From Sebastes aleutianus (Eukaryota; Chordata; Actinopteri; Perciformes; Sebastidae): 64,000 nt of DNA. The notes beneath the pieces are model-generated. The model worked only from the letters and a program-made list of their open reading frames with translations. It made no database searches and had not been told where the DNA came from. Made by a program: the position numbers and the translations under genes. This document shows positions 36,781 through 47,775 of the stretch, in pieces (within the stretch, counting starts at the first letter, position 1; the number at the start of each line of letters is the position of its first letter). The stretch spans positions 17,777,990 through 17,841,989 of the forward strand of contig CAKAKS010000066.1 of the NCBI GenBank assembly GCA_916700875.1. Reading direction: 5' to 3'.

Positions 36781-37328
36781 TTTTTTTTTTTTTTTCCATG
36801 GGTGTGTTTTAGTTATGTACCTGCAGTAAAACATATTTAATTTTTTAAGCCTGGAAAGCTGACAGTGAAAAGAGATGAACTGTTTTATGTGCCATTTTAA
36901 GGCTTTATGTGCTGTGAAATACGATGGGGGTTATGAAAGAGCAAAAGGAAAGGGAGAGAGGGAGGAAGGGAGACGGGAGAGCGAGCGAGAGACTCCTGGT
37001 GTGGAGCAGCCTTTGATGTCTTAGCTGGCTTGGAGCTGAATGCGGAACTCACTGAAGGGTAGGCCTTGTTTCATGGTGGGAATATGAAGCTGGATGTGCT
37101 GTCCGAGTAAAAAAAAAAAAAACACACACATTTGCACAGATTTTATTCATGTTTGTGTACACATTTTTTTATCTTTTAAGCATGAGTGTGCATTTTGCTT
37201 CCAAAGGCTTCTTGTTTGTTGTCCCAGTAAGCTATGGTTTTCATTTCTTTCCCGTCATGTCACTCATTAGTTTGTGGTTCATGTTCAGATCAGTTACCAG
37301 GCCACATTGGGTGGCTCGGTAATTCACA

Positions 37329-37336
<8 letters not shown>

Positions 37337-37380
<44 letters not shown>
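37337..37380. repeat. (GT)n microsatellite
   Basis: About 22 GT units. A C19 run follows at about 37569-37587 within a pyrimidine-rich stretch reaching to about 37820. Confidence 0.96.
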
Positions 37381-37381
<1 letters not shown>

Positions 37382-38998
37382 GCTGTCTCATATATATTCT
37401 GCTTTCCTATTAGATGGCTTCACACCCGCCGATTCCTCTGGACTCCTCTGACATCGGCTTTCATGCATGGCCTGCCTGCCTCTCTCCCTTTTTCCTTCTC
37501 GCCCTCTCACTTTCTCGCTCTCTCGGCCTCGAACATTAAAAACATCTTGGTCGTGTCAAGACATCTTTTAACCCCCCCCCCCCCCCACTCCCCTCCACCA
37601 CCGACCAGCTAACATGTACAATACACCCCCACCCCCCCATTGCTCCTTAACTTCCATCCCTTCTTCATCCCTCCATCCCTCTCCTTCCTTCGCCCATCTC
37701 GCTCCCTTCACCTTACTCACCCACCCCCACATATGATGTCACTTCTCCCATGAATCTTCACCTCTTGCTTCATCCCCCCCCCCCTTCCTCTCTCTTCTTC
37801 CTCGCTCCCCTCCTGTATCTGTTTTTGTGTCTTTGCTTGGGGGCGATGGTTAGTTGATTTGGTCTGATTTCTCTTTGATGAAAACACTAGGGGGCACTGC
37901 CTGTCCTTTGTTACCCCTCTCTTTCCCTTAGCAGCCTTCCATGCATGTGTATTTTTGTGTGCATGTGTTTCGTCTGTGTGCCCGTGCATGTGCTCCTGTT
38001 TGTTAAAAAGCAGTCCCTTGTCTGTAATGGATGACACAGATCTGCATTCAGACAGACAGGAAGGCAGGCAGGCGGCAGGTCTCTAGTGGTCACCGGGGCT
38101 ACTGCTCCGCACCCCCTCCCCTGTCCCCACTCCCACCCCCTGTTTCTGTTTGGTGAACCCAGGGGTGTAGGTTAATGAAAAGGGCTTGGACCACCGAGAG
38201 GAGCGACAGTCATCTCCCAGACACCTCTGCTCACCTCCGGCCCTCCGAGACCCTTTCTCCATGACAGGCCCCTCTCTCCCCACGTCGGCCCTCCTTCCCC
38301 TGGGTCACGCCACGTCGTCTGGCTGTCCGGTGGCCGACCAAACACGGCTCGCCCAGCGCGGCATTAGACAAAAGGTAGATAAACTAAAAGAGAGAGTGGG
38401 GCATTTCCTGAGTAGATGAGAGCTTCCGTGTGTGTGCGAGGAAAAAGAGAATGTACGAGAGCGACTGCACTCTTTATACAAAAGGATAGGGATTTAGACA
38501 CCGGTCGCATTTGGGTCGGGTCAAGGAAGAGTCGGCCCCAAAATAGAGATCAGCTCCAGACACCGGAGTGGAAAGGAGGGGACGACGAGGAGAGAGGACG
38601 CAGACCTTTTGTTTGTACTCGCGACGCTCCACTTCATGTGGTCACATCAGCAGTTGTTTTCTTTTCTATACACACAATCCATACTATACAATTAGTGATC
38701 ACTTCTCTCATGTATCCTTAAGTCCGCTGATGATTGTTTTTGAAGGAAACTCTGAATTATTGATTTGTTTTGGGATTTTTTTTTTTCGTCTTCTTCTTTT
38801 TGTGGTAAGCAGACAGCTGATGAGGGGTGTTTGATAGTGCTAATTGGCAGCTCCCGTCCATGCAGCGTGTGGTTGGTGGTGGGTTGGGGCTGGGCGAAGT
38901 GAAGCGCTGCTATTGTTTAGAGGTGTCAAACCCAACACAGAACAAAGAGGACGGGAGAAATGTGCTGCGCTCGCCTATCAGTGCGCTGAAAGCAGCTA

Positions 38999-39002
<4 letters not shown>

Positions 39003-39029
<27 letters not shown>

Positions 39030-39052
39030 AATATATATTATATATATATATG
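39003..39052. repeat. (CA)n plus (TA)n compound microsatellite
   Basis: A CA run to about 39028 followed by an AT-alternating run to 39052. Confidence 0.95.
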
Positions 39053-39479
39053 TGTATGAATGCACATGTGTACGTCCATCCACGCACATCCACACACACA
39101 TTACCTGGAGTCATACACACTCCAGCTTTCACTCACGCTGACATGTCCACACACACACACAAACACCCACTGATGCACACATGCACACTCTTAGACAAAC
39201 AGCCTGAAAATGACAAGATAATCACCACATTCAAACTTACCTTCAGCTCTGGGTAAATGCCTTTTCTCTGAGATAAACTAATAAATATACTGTTTTCTTT
39301 TCAAATGTTCTCCACTGAAGGCCCTAATTACCATACGCTGACAAAGACCTGACAGAGGTGTAATAGTTAAAAAGGTAATTTGACTACAAGTAGGAGTTTG
39401 GGTGGAGAAAAGGGTCAGTGTGTTCCCCCCCACCACCACCACCCTCCTCCCCATCCGCCTCTCTCTTTAATGGTTTATT

Positions 39480-39700
39480 CACGCTTTTCGAGGACTTTTT
39501 TTGCATGATTGACTGACAAGGTCTTTTTCCGAAATAGCATCTTCAGTAATGAGAAATAATTGACTCCCTAATCAAAAAGAGGGTTCATGGAATCCACAAA
39601 CCCAACTGTAATCTTCTGTGGCATTTCCAGCAGAATTGACAGTCCTCATAGCTTCGGGCTCTATACCACTTTGATTTAATTGCTTTTTTTTTTACAAGAT
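39480..39700. promoter_or_regulatory. Candidate conserved non-coding stretch
   Basis: A non-repetitive block with TAATGAGAAATAATTGACTC, CCCTAATCAAAAAG and TTGATTTAATTG motifs. Typical of vertebrate developmental non-coding elements by composition; untested. Confidence 0.25.
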
Positions 39701-41653
39701 TAATAATATACTTTATACTGAATTGTGTGTGTGCCCTGTATGTGCTTGTGTGTTTGTGTGTGTGTGCTCCTCACCCTTCTCTCAGGCTTTGTTTTTAATC
39801 AATAATATCACTTGAAAAGCACTTCAACTACTTTTTGTAGATTTTTACATTTAATTCATTAAGGGACTCGCCGCGGTGATTTCATTATGTACTCAAAAGT
39901 ATATTGCTGTGGTTGTTGGGCACATTATTTTAATAAACTGCAGTATAAAACATGGCAAAGAATAACAAAAGTAAATTATTGCTATAATGAAGTGTTCTTA
40001 TGTTTTATTCAAAATATAGTAAACAACAGCATAATAATAAAGATGATAACAAGTCATTGCTAATGTTATTTTATTTATTTTAATATCAGTGTGCAGTGTC
40101 TCATTAATTTAGATTTTTTTTTTTTACTTTTTTATATTGTTTTTTTTTTTTTTTTTTGCTGGAATAGAACCCAAAGTTTAATTTTTGTTTTTAACTTATG
40201 ACTATCTATGGAATTAAAATTTGTATTTAAAGCCAGGAGGGAAAATGTTTTGCTCTTAAATCTGGTCTGTCGGAACATCGTGATACAATTCAGATACTCG
40301 AAATGTTTTTTTTTTCTTTACCCTGCCTGTTTCAATGGCTAATTGAATTGCTTTGTATTTTCTTAAACCCTACATTAGTATTATTTTTTCTTTAATCTTT
40401 TAGTCTTACGTCTTGATTAATTTGGACATAAAAATAATAATTTAAGCGAGCGTGCCTTGAGAAAGTTTTTACATGATGGGGCAAATTAACTTGTAGCTTC
40501 CTCCAGCCTGTCCAATTTGTAATATGGCCTCAACCCCCTTCTCCCTCTCTTTCTCTTCTGACTCATCTTTCCTCTCGTTAAAAAGCTGTTTTAAATCATG
40601 GCTAGTGGCAATGAGAAGTTAATTTCAAGATTGTTATATATTTCCATTAATTTCAGTTGGCCTTCTGTAGTTTCCCCTCCTTCACTCTCTCCTTCCTTTG
40701 AGTACAGGGGGATCACAAAGCCTGTTTTTTCTTCTTTTTTTCTGGGGCTCTCTCTTTCCCCCCTTGCCCCACAGCACAGGAGGCGAGGAAATATGAAGGA
40801 GCAGAGGATGATAGCTGAAAGGAGGGACAGTCTCTTTGTCACTTTCATTAGCACTGTCTTTTACCTCTCCTCCCCTTTCCTTTCCCCCCTCTAACTTTTT
40901 TTTTTGTCCATGAGCGTCTTCTCACTCAGAGATGGGTCGAGTGGCCCTGGAAGTTTAAACAAAACACCTCCCCTGAGAATCCAACTCCTGCAGCCCTGAA
41001 GGGACACACACACACATACACACCCAACACACTCGCACACACCTGATTTGCCAGTAATGTGCAGAGCAGCAGGCGCCTCCAGATTTGTTGTCTTTGTTTC
41101 GTTTTCCGTCTCTTCCTCCTCCCCCATTCACAGCTAAGGTGAAAAACAGTCCACTGAGAGATTTGGTAGATTTTGCCATTCGCAGGCTCCACCTTTCCAA
41201 AACACTTAAAGTAGCTGGACTTCTACAACAGCGATGTATTTAAAAAAAAACAAAAAAAAACAAATGGGCTTTTCTCGATAACAAGAAAAGTGAAAAAAGT
41301 CACACAATAGTTCAAATTTAGCTCTACTTAAAACCTCCTCGCAACAAATTTAGAAGAACCGAGTGAAAATTTCACATCGTAAGCTTGTTGAAATTTTCTC
41401 ACTGCACCCCAATTTAGAAATTTTGGCTTTGGATACCGACTGTGGGCTCGGTTAGTACAAGGAATCAGTGTTTATCAGCCCCTAAGGCTGTGTGTGTCTC
41501 TGTGTGTGTGTCTCAGAAATGGACAGCAGTACCCGATGGATATTTAACACATTAGCTTTGGCAGAGCGGAGAGTGGTGTGAAAACACACTGATTTCCTAA
41601 GTGGCAATCATATCAGCCTCGCCGTCAGAGAGGCAGCAGAGAGCAAACATCTG

Positions 41654-41684
<31 letters not shown>

Positions 41685-41685
41685 A
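41654..41685. repeat. (GT)n microsatellite
   Basis: About 15 GT units with one C change near the start. Confidence 0.95.
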
Positions 41686-42309
41686 CCCAGAACATGCGAG
41701 CAAACTGTTTGTGCACATCATTTAGACATTGACTCCAGTACTGCTTTACAGTAGACTTTGTCTGGTTATTAGTGTGTGTTTGATTCACCAGGATTAAGTG
41801 AGTGTTTTTAAAATAATATGCGTCATGATATTTATTTCACTTTTATTTAATATAATCGGTTTTCTTTGTCTTATTTGATACTGCTGTCTGTATTTCTTCA
41901 TGTTTTATTTTATCCAATGACAGTTATATCTGATGTTCAGGCTCTTTCTACCTGGATAGGATGGATGCAGAAACAAGTTTCTACCTCTTTCCTCTCCCAG
42001 CCCAGGGTTTCCGTCTTTCTGTCAGTTTCTCAGCCTCTCCATGCATGTGTCTCTCTCCGTCCGTCAGTGCTAAGCTGTCTCCTCCCTGCCAGGGTTCAGG
42101 GAGCCCTCGGTTCTCCTCCATGTCAGCATCACCCTGAGTTACGACACAAAGGTCTCAGCCTCCTCCTCCGCCCACCCCTTGTTAGGCCCTCTCGCTCGCT
42201 CCCTCCCTCCGTCAATCCCGTTCTCTCCTTCGCCCCTATCCATCCTCCGCCTCCAGCCGAGAGTCACCCATCCGAAACTATGTTAAAACAGGGTCATCCC
42301 CCGGCGTGC

Positions 42310-43195
42310 ACTTAAAGGCTGTCCCTTTAACCTGCTCTGAAATACTTACGGCTATTATTATAGCTTATAAATCATTAAGAAAGTTTAATTATACGAAAAT
42401 TTCATGGTGGAAATGTGCAAGCTGACACATGGGAAGGGGAATTTAATGGGCCAGCAAGTCCCAGCACCGTGAGGGAAAATATTGAGGTTAGGTTTCTATT
42501 TTACAGCATTGCCGGAGGGTTGGGAGACAGCGAGAAAGACAAGAAAGAAGCACTTTCAGAGTGAGAGAGAGAGAGAGAGGGAGAGAGAAAAGGCGAGTGG
42601 AGATGATGAGGCCTAGCTTGTATCCAAAGTAACTTTCTCATTCTCACTCTGTAGACCAAAGCTGCTAATATGGCCAGTTGATTTGGGAATGATGAAGACG
42701 TTGCCCACCGTACCTTGTGCTGGTTTTCTTAACTAAGATGTATTCTAATTAACACAAGACTTTAATTAGTCGCCGTGCCGTAATTTCACTTCGTTAAGGA
42801 ATGCCGCCTAATTAGAAATTACCATTTGGAGAATTTCTGTAATTGCCGTCGCCAAACAATATATGAACATCCCTAACTACTAATGTTACAAAACTTCCAC
42901 TTTCTTAATTATGTCAATATCATTTCAATGTGAACATTATAGGGGTATTGTTGATGTAGCTCGAGCAACCCGAGCAACGGCTACCGGTCTTTTCATCGGG
43001 ACAGAAATGTAAATTGATCAAACTGTTGGGAGTTAATATCATTAACACTCACCACTGTGCAGATGTTAATTAGAAATTAATTAAATTCTGTTGTGGTGAC
43101 TCTAAAATATAAGATGCTGCTATACATTTGTGCATCTGCTTGGCTTATTGGGTCTGAATGATTTGAATGCACGGCAATAAAAGAGTTGTCTGTCA
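42310..43195. promoter_or_regulatory. Candidate conserved non-coding cluster
   Basis: About 0.9 kb of mostly complex AT-rich sequence, broken only by a GA run at 42560-42590. It has many ATTA-type cores (CTAATTAACAC, TTTAATTAGTCG, GCCTAATTAGAAATTACC, GTTAATTAGAAATTAATTAA). This density of homeodomain-type sites in otherwise non-repetitive DNA is the strongest enhancer-like signal in the large intron. Confidence 0.35.
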
Positions 43196-43342
43196 AGTGA
43201 AAACCAATAGGAATGTTTCAGGGACTCATTATTATTTTATGGAATTATATATCACAAGCAGGAAGAAAAAGATTTATGTGGACAATTGTGAAAAGAGACA
43301 TATAGTGGTTTGAAGAAATAATGTAAGAAATATTGTTTATAT

Positions 43343-43890
43343 TAGGGCTGTCAATCAATTAAAATATTTAATTGCGATTGTCCATAGTTAATCGTAATTA
43401 ATCGCAAATTAATCGCATATTTTTTCAAAATATACCTCAAAGGGAGATTTGTCAAGTATTTAGTACTCTTATCAACATGGGAGTGGGCAAATATGCTTGC
43501 TTTATGCAAATGTATGTATATATTTATTATTGTAAATCAATTAACAACACAAAACAATGACAAATATTGTCCAAAAACCCTCACAGGTACTGCATTTAGC
43601 ATAAAGAAAAATGCTCAAATCATAACATGGCAAACTCAAGCCCAACAGGAAACAACAGCTGTCAGTGTGTCAGTGTGCTGACTTGACTATGACTTGCCCC
43701 AAACTGCATGGGATTATCATAAAGTGGGCATGCCTGTAAAGGGGAGACTCGTAGGTACCCATAGAACCCATTTTTATTCATATATCTTGCCAAAATTTTG
43801 CATAACCTAAAAATCGCAAGTTGCGTTAATGCGTTAAAGAAATTAGTGGCGTTAAAACAAATTTATGTTAACGCGTTATCGTCTTAACAC
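43343..43890 (-). mobile_element. hAT-like MITE, inverted copy with internal deletion
   Basis: It starts TAGGGCTGTCAATCAATTAA and follows the copy at 45021 closely, but about 150 internal bases after CATATATCTTG, including the DR1 motif, are missing. The far terminal repeat (expected TTTGACAGCCCTA) is lost or decayed, so the end is approximate. Confidence 0.7.
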
Positions 43891-44044
43891 CAAGTAAAAC
43901 TCTCCATCAACTTCGTCTTGAAGAAACTAAATCCATTTTTCAGGGAACAACAGTTGCTTTGCACCAGGCTGCTATTGTTTATGAGCACTCCCTTATCCAC
44001 AACCCCGTCCGTCCCTCCCTTATCCCCTCCCTCCATCCCTTCCC

Positions 44045-44046
44045 TC

Positions 44047-44079
<33 letters not shown>
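44045..44079. repeat. (CT)n microsatellite
   Basis: A CT run with one CG change. It is followed at 44115-44180 by a short GC-rich patch. Confidence 0.94.
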
Positions 44080-45020
44080 TTCCTTCCTCCCTTCCCCGTC
44101 TTCCTCTTGTTTTCCACGCGGGCACAAGCGGGGCGCAGCGCCCGCAGCCGGCAGGTTTCCTGGCACGCCGCTCCTCATCCTCTGCCTTTTGTTTCCACCA
44201 GTGGATGACCGTTCTCCACTTCTGCTGTGTCAGTAAATATTTATTGGCCTTCCTTTTCCTCACCGCCCCCACTTGTTGGTGTCCGCTGTATATATACGCG
44301 TGTGTGTGTGTGTGGTTTGCATAGTTATACACACACAGAATCCTCCCCAACACGTACACAGACGCACACCACCTCCCACTACCCTGCGTCCGGCGCTGTC
44401 ACTCACACAATTCAGCTCGTCACCCTTTCAAATCTCACCCTGTCTCTCCGCCCACCATCTCTCCCTCATCTTCCCTCCATCATGCATGTGGCGAACAGCC
44501 GTGACAGGAAAGAGGAAAAGAGAGGAGGAAGTTATTGCAGTTTTCTCCCTGCTCTCTCCCTCCCTCTCCCTCTCTCTACACCCTTGCCATGACCAGAGTT
44601 CATGCGCTGGAGAGTCAGAGAGGGGAAAAACCCTGTAAATGCATGTGACCTCAGTGAGCAAAACCTCTGCGCAACACCGAAAGATGCACATACACACACA
44701 CACACACAAACCCTGTCGCTCCCTCGGGCCCTGTGGCCTCGTGCTAGAGAGGGCTTCCTTCCTGCGGTTAAGACAAAGGAAGCTGGGGACCGACGGGGGA
44801 CCTGAGACCGCTGCTTCAAAGCCACAGGAAGCGCTGGTGTTGTCTCTTCCTGTGGAGGGTGTCGGAGCGTGGGGGGCCAGCTGCCTGTGTTTTCACAGCC
44901 AGGGATGAACAGGGATGAGTGTGTTTTGTGTGTTTGTGTGTTACAGGCAGTGTAGGTAGAGTAGCCGAACACGTCGCACTCCTATCCACCTTCTATGACC
45001 TAAGATCTATTGCTAGCAAC

Positions 45021-45619
45021 TAGGGCTGTCAATCGATTCAAATATTGAATCGTGATTAATCGCACGATTGTCCATAGTTAATTGCAAATTTGTTCAAAGT
45101 ATATGTATATATTTATTATTGGAAATCAATTAACAACACAAAACAATGACAAATATTGTCCAAAAACCCTCACAGGTACTGCATTTAGCATATAAAAATA
45201 TACTCAAATCATAACATGGCAAACAGCTGTCAGTGTGTCAGTGTGCTGACTTGATTATAACTTGCCCCAAACTGCATGGGATTATCATAAAGTGGGCATG
45301 TATGTAAAGGGGAGACTCATGGGTACCCATAGAACCCATTTTCATTCACATATCTTGAGGTCAGAGGTCAAGGGACCCGTTTGAAAATGGCCATGATAGT
45401 TTTCCTTGCAAAAATTAAAGTTATTTAACCCCCCTAGTATGACATGGTTGGTCCCAATGGATTCCTTAGATTTTTATAGTTTCATATGATAACACAACTT
45501 CATTCTAGCTTTAAAACTGAGCCGGCTACAACCTAAAACTCTCAAGTTGCGTTAATGCATTAAAGAAAGTAGTGGCATTAAAATGAATTTGCATTAATGC
45601 GTTAACTTTGACAGGCCTA
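45021..45619 (-). mobile_element. hAT-like MITE, inverted full-length copy with perfect target duplication
   Basis: It begins TAGGGCTGTCAATCGATTCA and ends TTAACTTTGACAGGCCTA. The flanking octamers CTAGCAAC at 45013-45020 and 45620-45627 are identical, a clean 8-bp target duplication that assigns the family to hAT-type transposition. It carries the DR1 motif at 45358. Confidence 0.92.
45358..45370 (+). promoter_or_regulatory. Perfect DR1 motif inside MITE
   Basis: AGGTCAGAGGTCA, followed by AGGGACC. It is the plus-strand form of the motif found in the other copies. Confidence 0.55.
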
Positions 45620-46198
45620 CTAGCAACATACAGTCATACCGTAGAAATAAGAGCGATAGCACGCTAGCATCATCCCTGTGGTGAATCCCGCGGTCACTGA
45701 AAGCCAAATCCAGATGAGGATCATCCACTTAACCGCTGTTTATCTATAAGTCTATTGTCCTCATTGATTTATGATAGAAGAAAATCACTACCAGAGCATC
45801 AGTCAGCCTTTATGTTTGTTTTTCCAGCCCCTCGCCACTGTCTTCTTTGCTGACTCTACACATGCTCACAATGTGTACATGTCTGTTTGTGTTTGTGCAC
45901 TCCCGTTCCAATGTTGGCGTGTAGGGATTTATGGGGGAGTATGTGTTAGCGTGTCTGCGCCATGTGTTTTCCAACCTTCCGGTGTGCACCCGCATACATG
46001 TTTGTTTGTTTTGTTCTGCCCTGGCTCCTCTGATGCTCTCCTCTTACTCTCTGGCAGCAACAGGACAGTTAATCAATCAAATATTTAAGCAGTGCTTCAG
46101 TGCTCAGTGGGTAGTCCTAGATTATCTGTGGCTGTTGGCAGTGCACGGCGCAGCCACATTATAAGCCTCGTCTCTGACTGGCATCGTCACGGGGCGCT

Positions 46199-46226
<28 letters not shown>
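46199..46226. repeat. (TC)n microsatellite
   Basis: A TC run of about 14 units in a pyrimidine-rich stretch. Confidence 0.95.
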
Positions 46227-46229
<3 letters not shown>

Positions 46230-46539
46230 CTTCCCCTTGGCCTCTGCTCAGTCTCTGCTCACTCCCACTAACTCTCAACATTTTGTCCTTCTTTTTCACT
46301 CATTTTCTCTCTATCCCTTGTTTTCCCCTCTCTTGTTTGCCGCTCTCTATTCGCGCTCTCTCTCCGCGTATAATTGTGGCTTTTCACATTGACTATCTGA
46401 CAGTGAGCAAGGCCCCTTAAAGAGCTCTCATCTTTACGTCTTTGGCTGTTTCTCTCTTTTCTCTCGCTCCGCATTCTTTCCAGGGATAAGTCTGCCTGTC
46501 TCCCCACGGGGATCTCCATTGTGGATTACCATTCAGTTT

Positions 46540-46760
46540 TCTCCCAATTATCTAGTGGCTTTCGCTGCCTTTGACACATAATTATCAAAGGCCTAAATAA
46601 TTGTCTTTATTATTGCCGGTGTTTAGATGTAGCGTCAGCGGAGCAGTCGCGAGCAAGGGAGCGTCACGGGGAGAGGAGAGAAATGAAGTATTTATCTCGA
46701 CCAGAGATTAGCTTAGCATGCTGTTAAATGATGTCTCGTCGCTTATTTCAACTCCTCGTC
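46540..46760. promoter_or_regulatory. Candidate enhancer with TCF-type dyad around TAATTA
   Basis: GCCTTTGA (46567-46574) and TCAAAGGC (46585-46592) are perfect inverted arms around CACATAATTA. CTTTGA/TCAAAG is the TCF/LEF core and TAATTA a homeodomain core. The surrounding 200 bases are non-repetitive with AAATAATTG and CCAGATAAATAAAC motifs. Activity is unknown. Confidence 0.35.
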
Positions 46761-47736
46761 CAGATAAATAAACATGATTAATATGCACCCCCCCCCTCAT
46801 CCCTCCTTCATACGCACACTTACACATACACACACACACACGTCGCATATCACATTCTTCGTCAGTGGTGGAAATAAGATTATGCACAACAAAAAGTCTG
46901 GCAATTAGCTGGCTTTGTAGCAGGAGGCAGCTAAAAGCGCTAGATACTGTACTTTGCTGAGGGCCATGTGAGGGGTCAGGTACAAGATACAGGGGTAAGA
47001 GAAATGTGTGTGTGTGTGTGTTTGAGTGGCTCCAAATGCGTGCGGGATGGCTATTTCATAGAGCTCGTGAAAAACTGGATTTAGTAGAATTGTGCCAACC
47101 AGGGGGTCAGAAATCTGTGATGTTTGCGGGTCTCTATAGCAACCGGGCCGTATGCAGTGAAGTCAGAAAAGAAATGGTTTATGAGGAAGAAACAGAGACG
47201 GGGGGGGGAAAAGAGGGAGAAGGATTTCATAGTTCATCCAGAGTTTGAATGCGCGTTGGGTGGGGGGGTGAACTCAAGTCTGCGTCATCAGTTGTGACTC
47301 AGCTTTGTTATCACAGTTCAGAGGAATGTGAACGTGATGTGTAGCCGTGGTCATATTAAATCCAAATCACAGCGAGGCAGTGCGTTTCAAAACAGCGCGT
47401 CACAAAGGGGTTAAGAAATGTCTTTTACACCTTTTTTTTTTTTGCAAAAATATGAAGTCAAAATGGACTCGATAATTTCACTGAATTACATTTCTAAGCC
47501 TGTAATGGTGCAGAAGATATAGATCAGACTGGTGATGAGCATTTCATGAAGATGCACTAGTGAGTCAGCACGCCGCCCTTCAAGCTGAGGACTGCGGTCC
47601 AGACCCCTGCGATGGGATGCATCGTTTCTACTTGAGTTTAGGCTTCTGCTTATGTTTTAAGGACAGTGAAAGTGCACTTGCTTTAGGGATGAAGCTGACC
47701 CTGTGGTCTGATCTTCCTGTGAAGTGTGGGCCAAGG

Positions 47737-47775
47737 GAGAAGAGAATTTTCCTCATGGGGATCAATAAAGCATTC
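47737..47775 (+). mobile_element. Possible LINE 3' tail fragment
   Basis: GAATTTTCCTCATGGGGATC followed by AATAAAGCATTC resembles the conserved 3' end of fish LINEs (CCCGGGGATCAATAAAG). The 5' part is not recognisable. Confidence 0.4.

Noticed and set aside
37569..37587. Poly-C tracts (also near 3927, 15724 and 26249) as a functional element
   Set aside because: Homopolymer runs like these are common in fish introns and their lengths are prone to sequencing error.
44115..44180. GC-rich patch considered as a CpG island promoter
   Set aside because: Only about 65 bases long and next to a CT microsatellite; no initiator or downstream exon.
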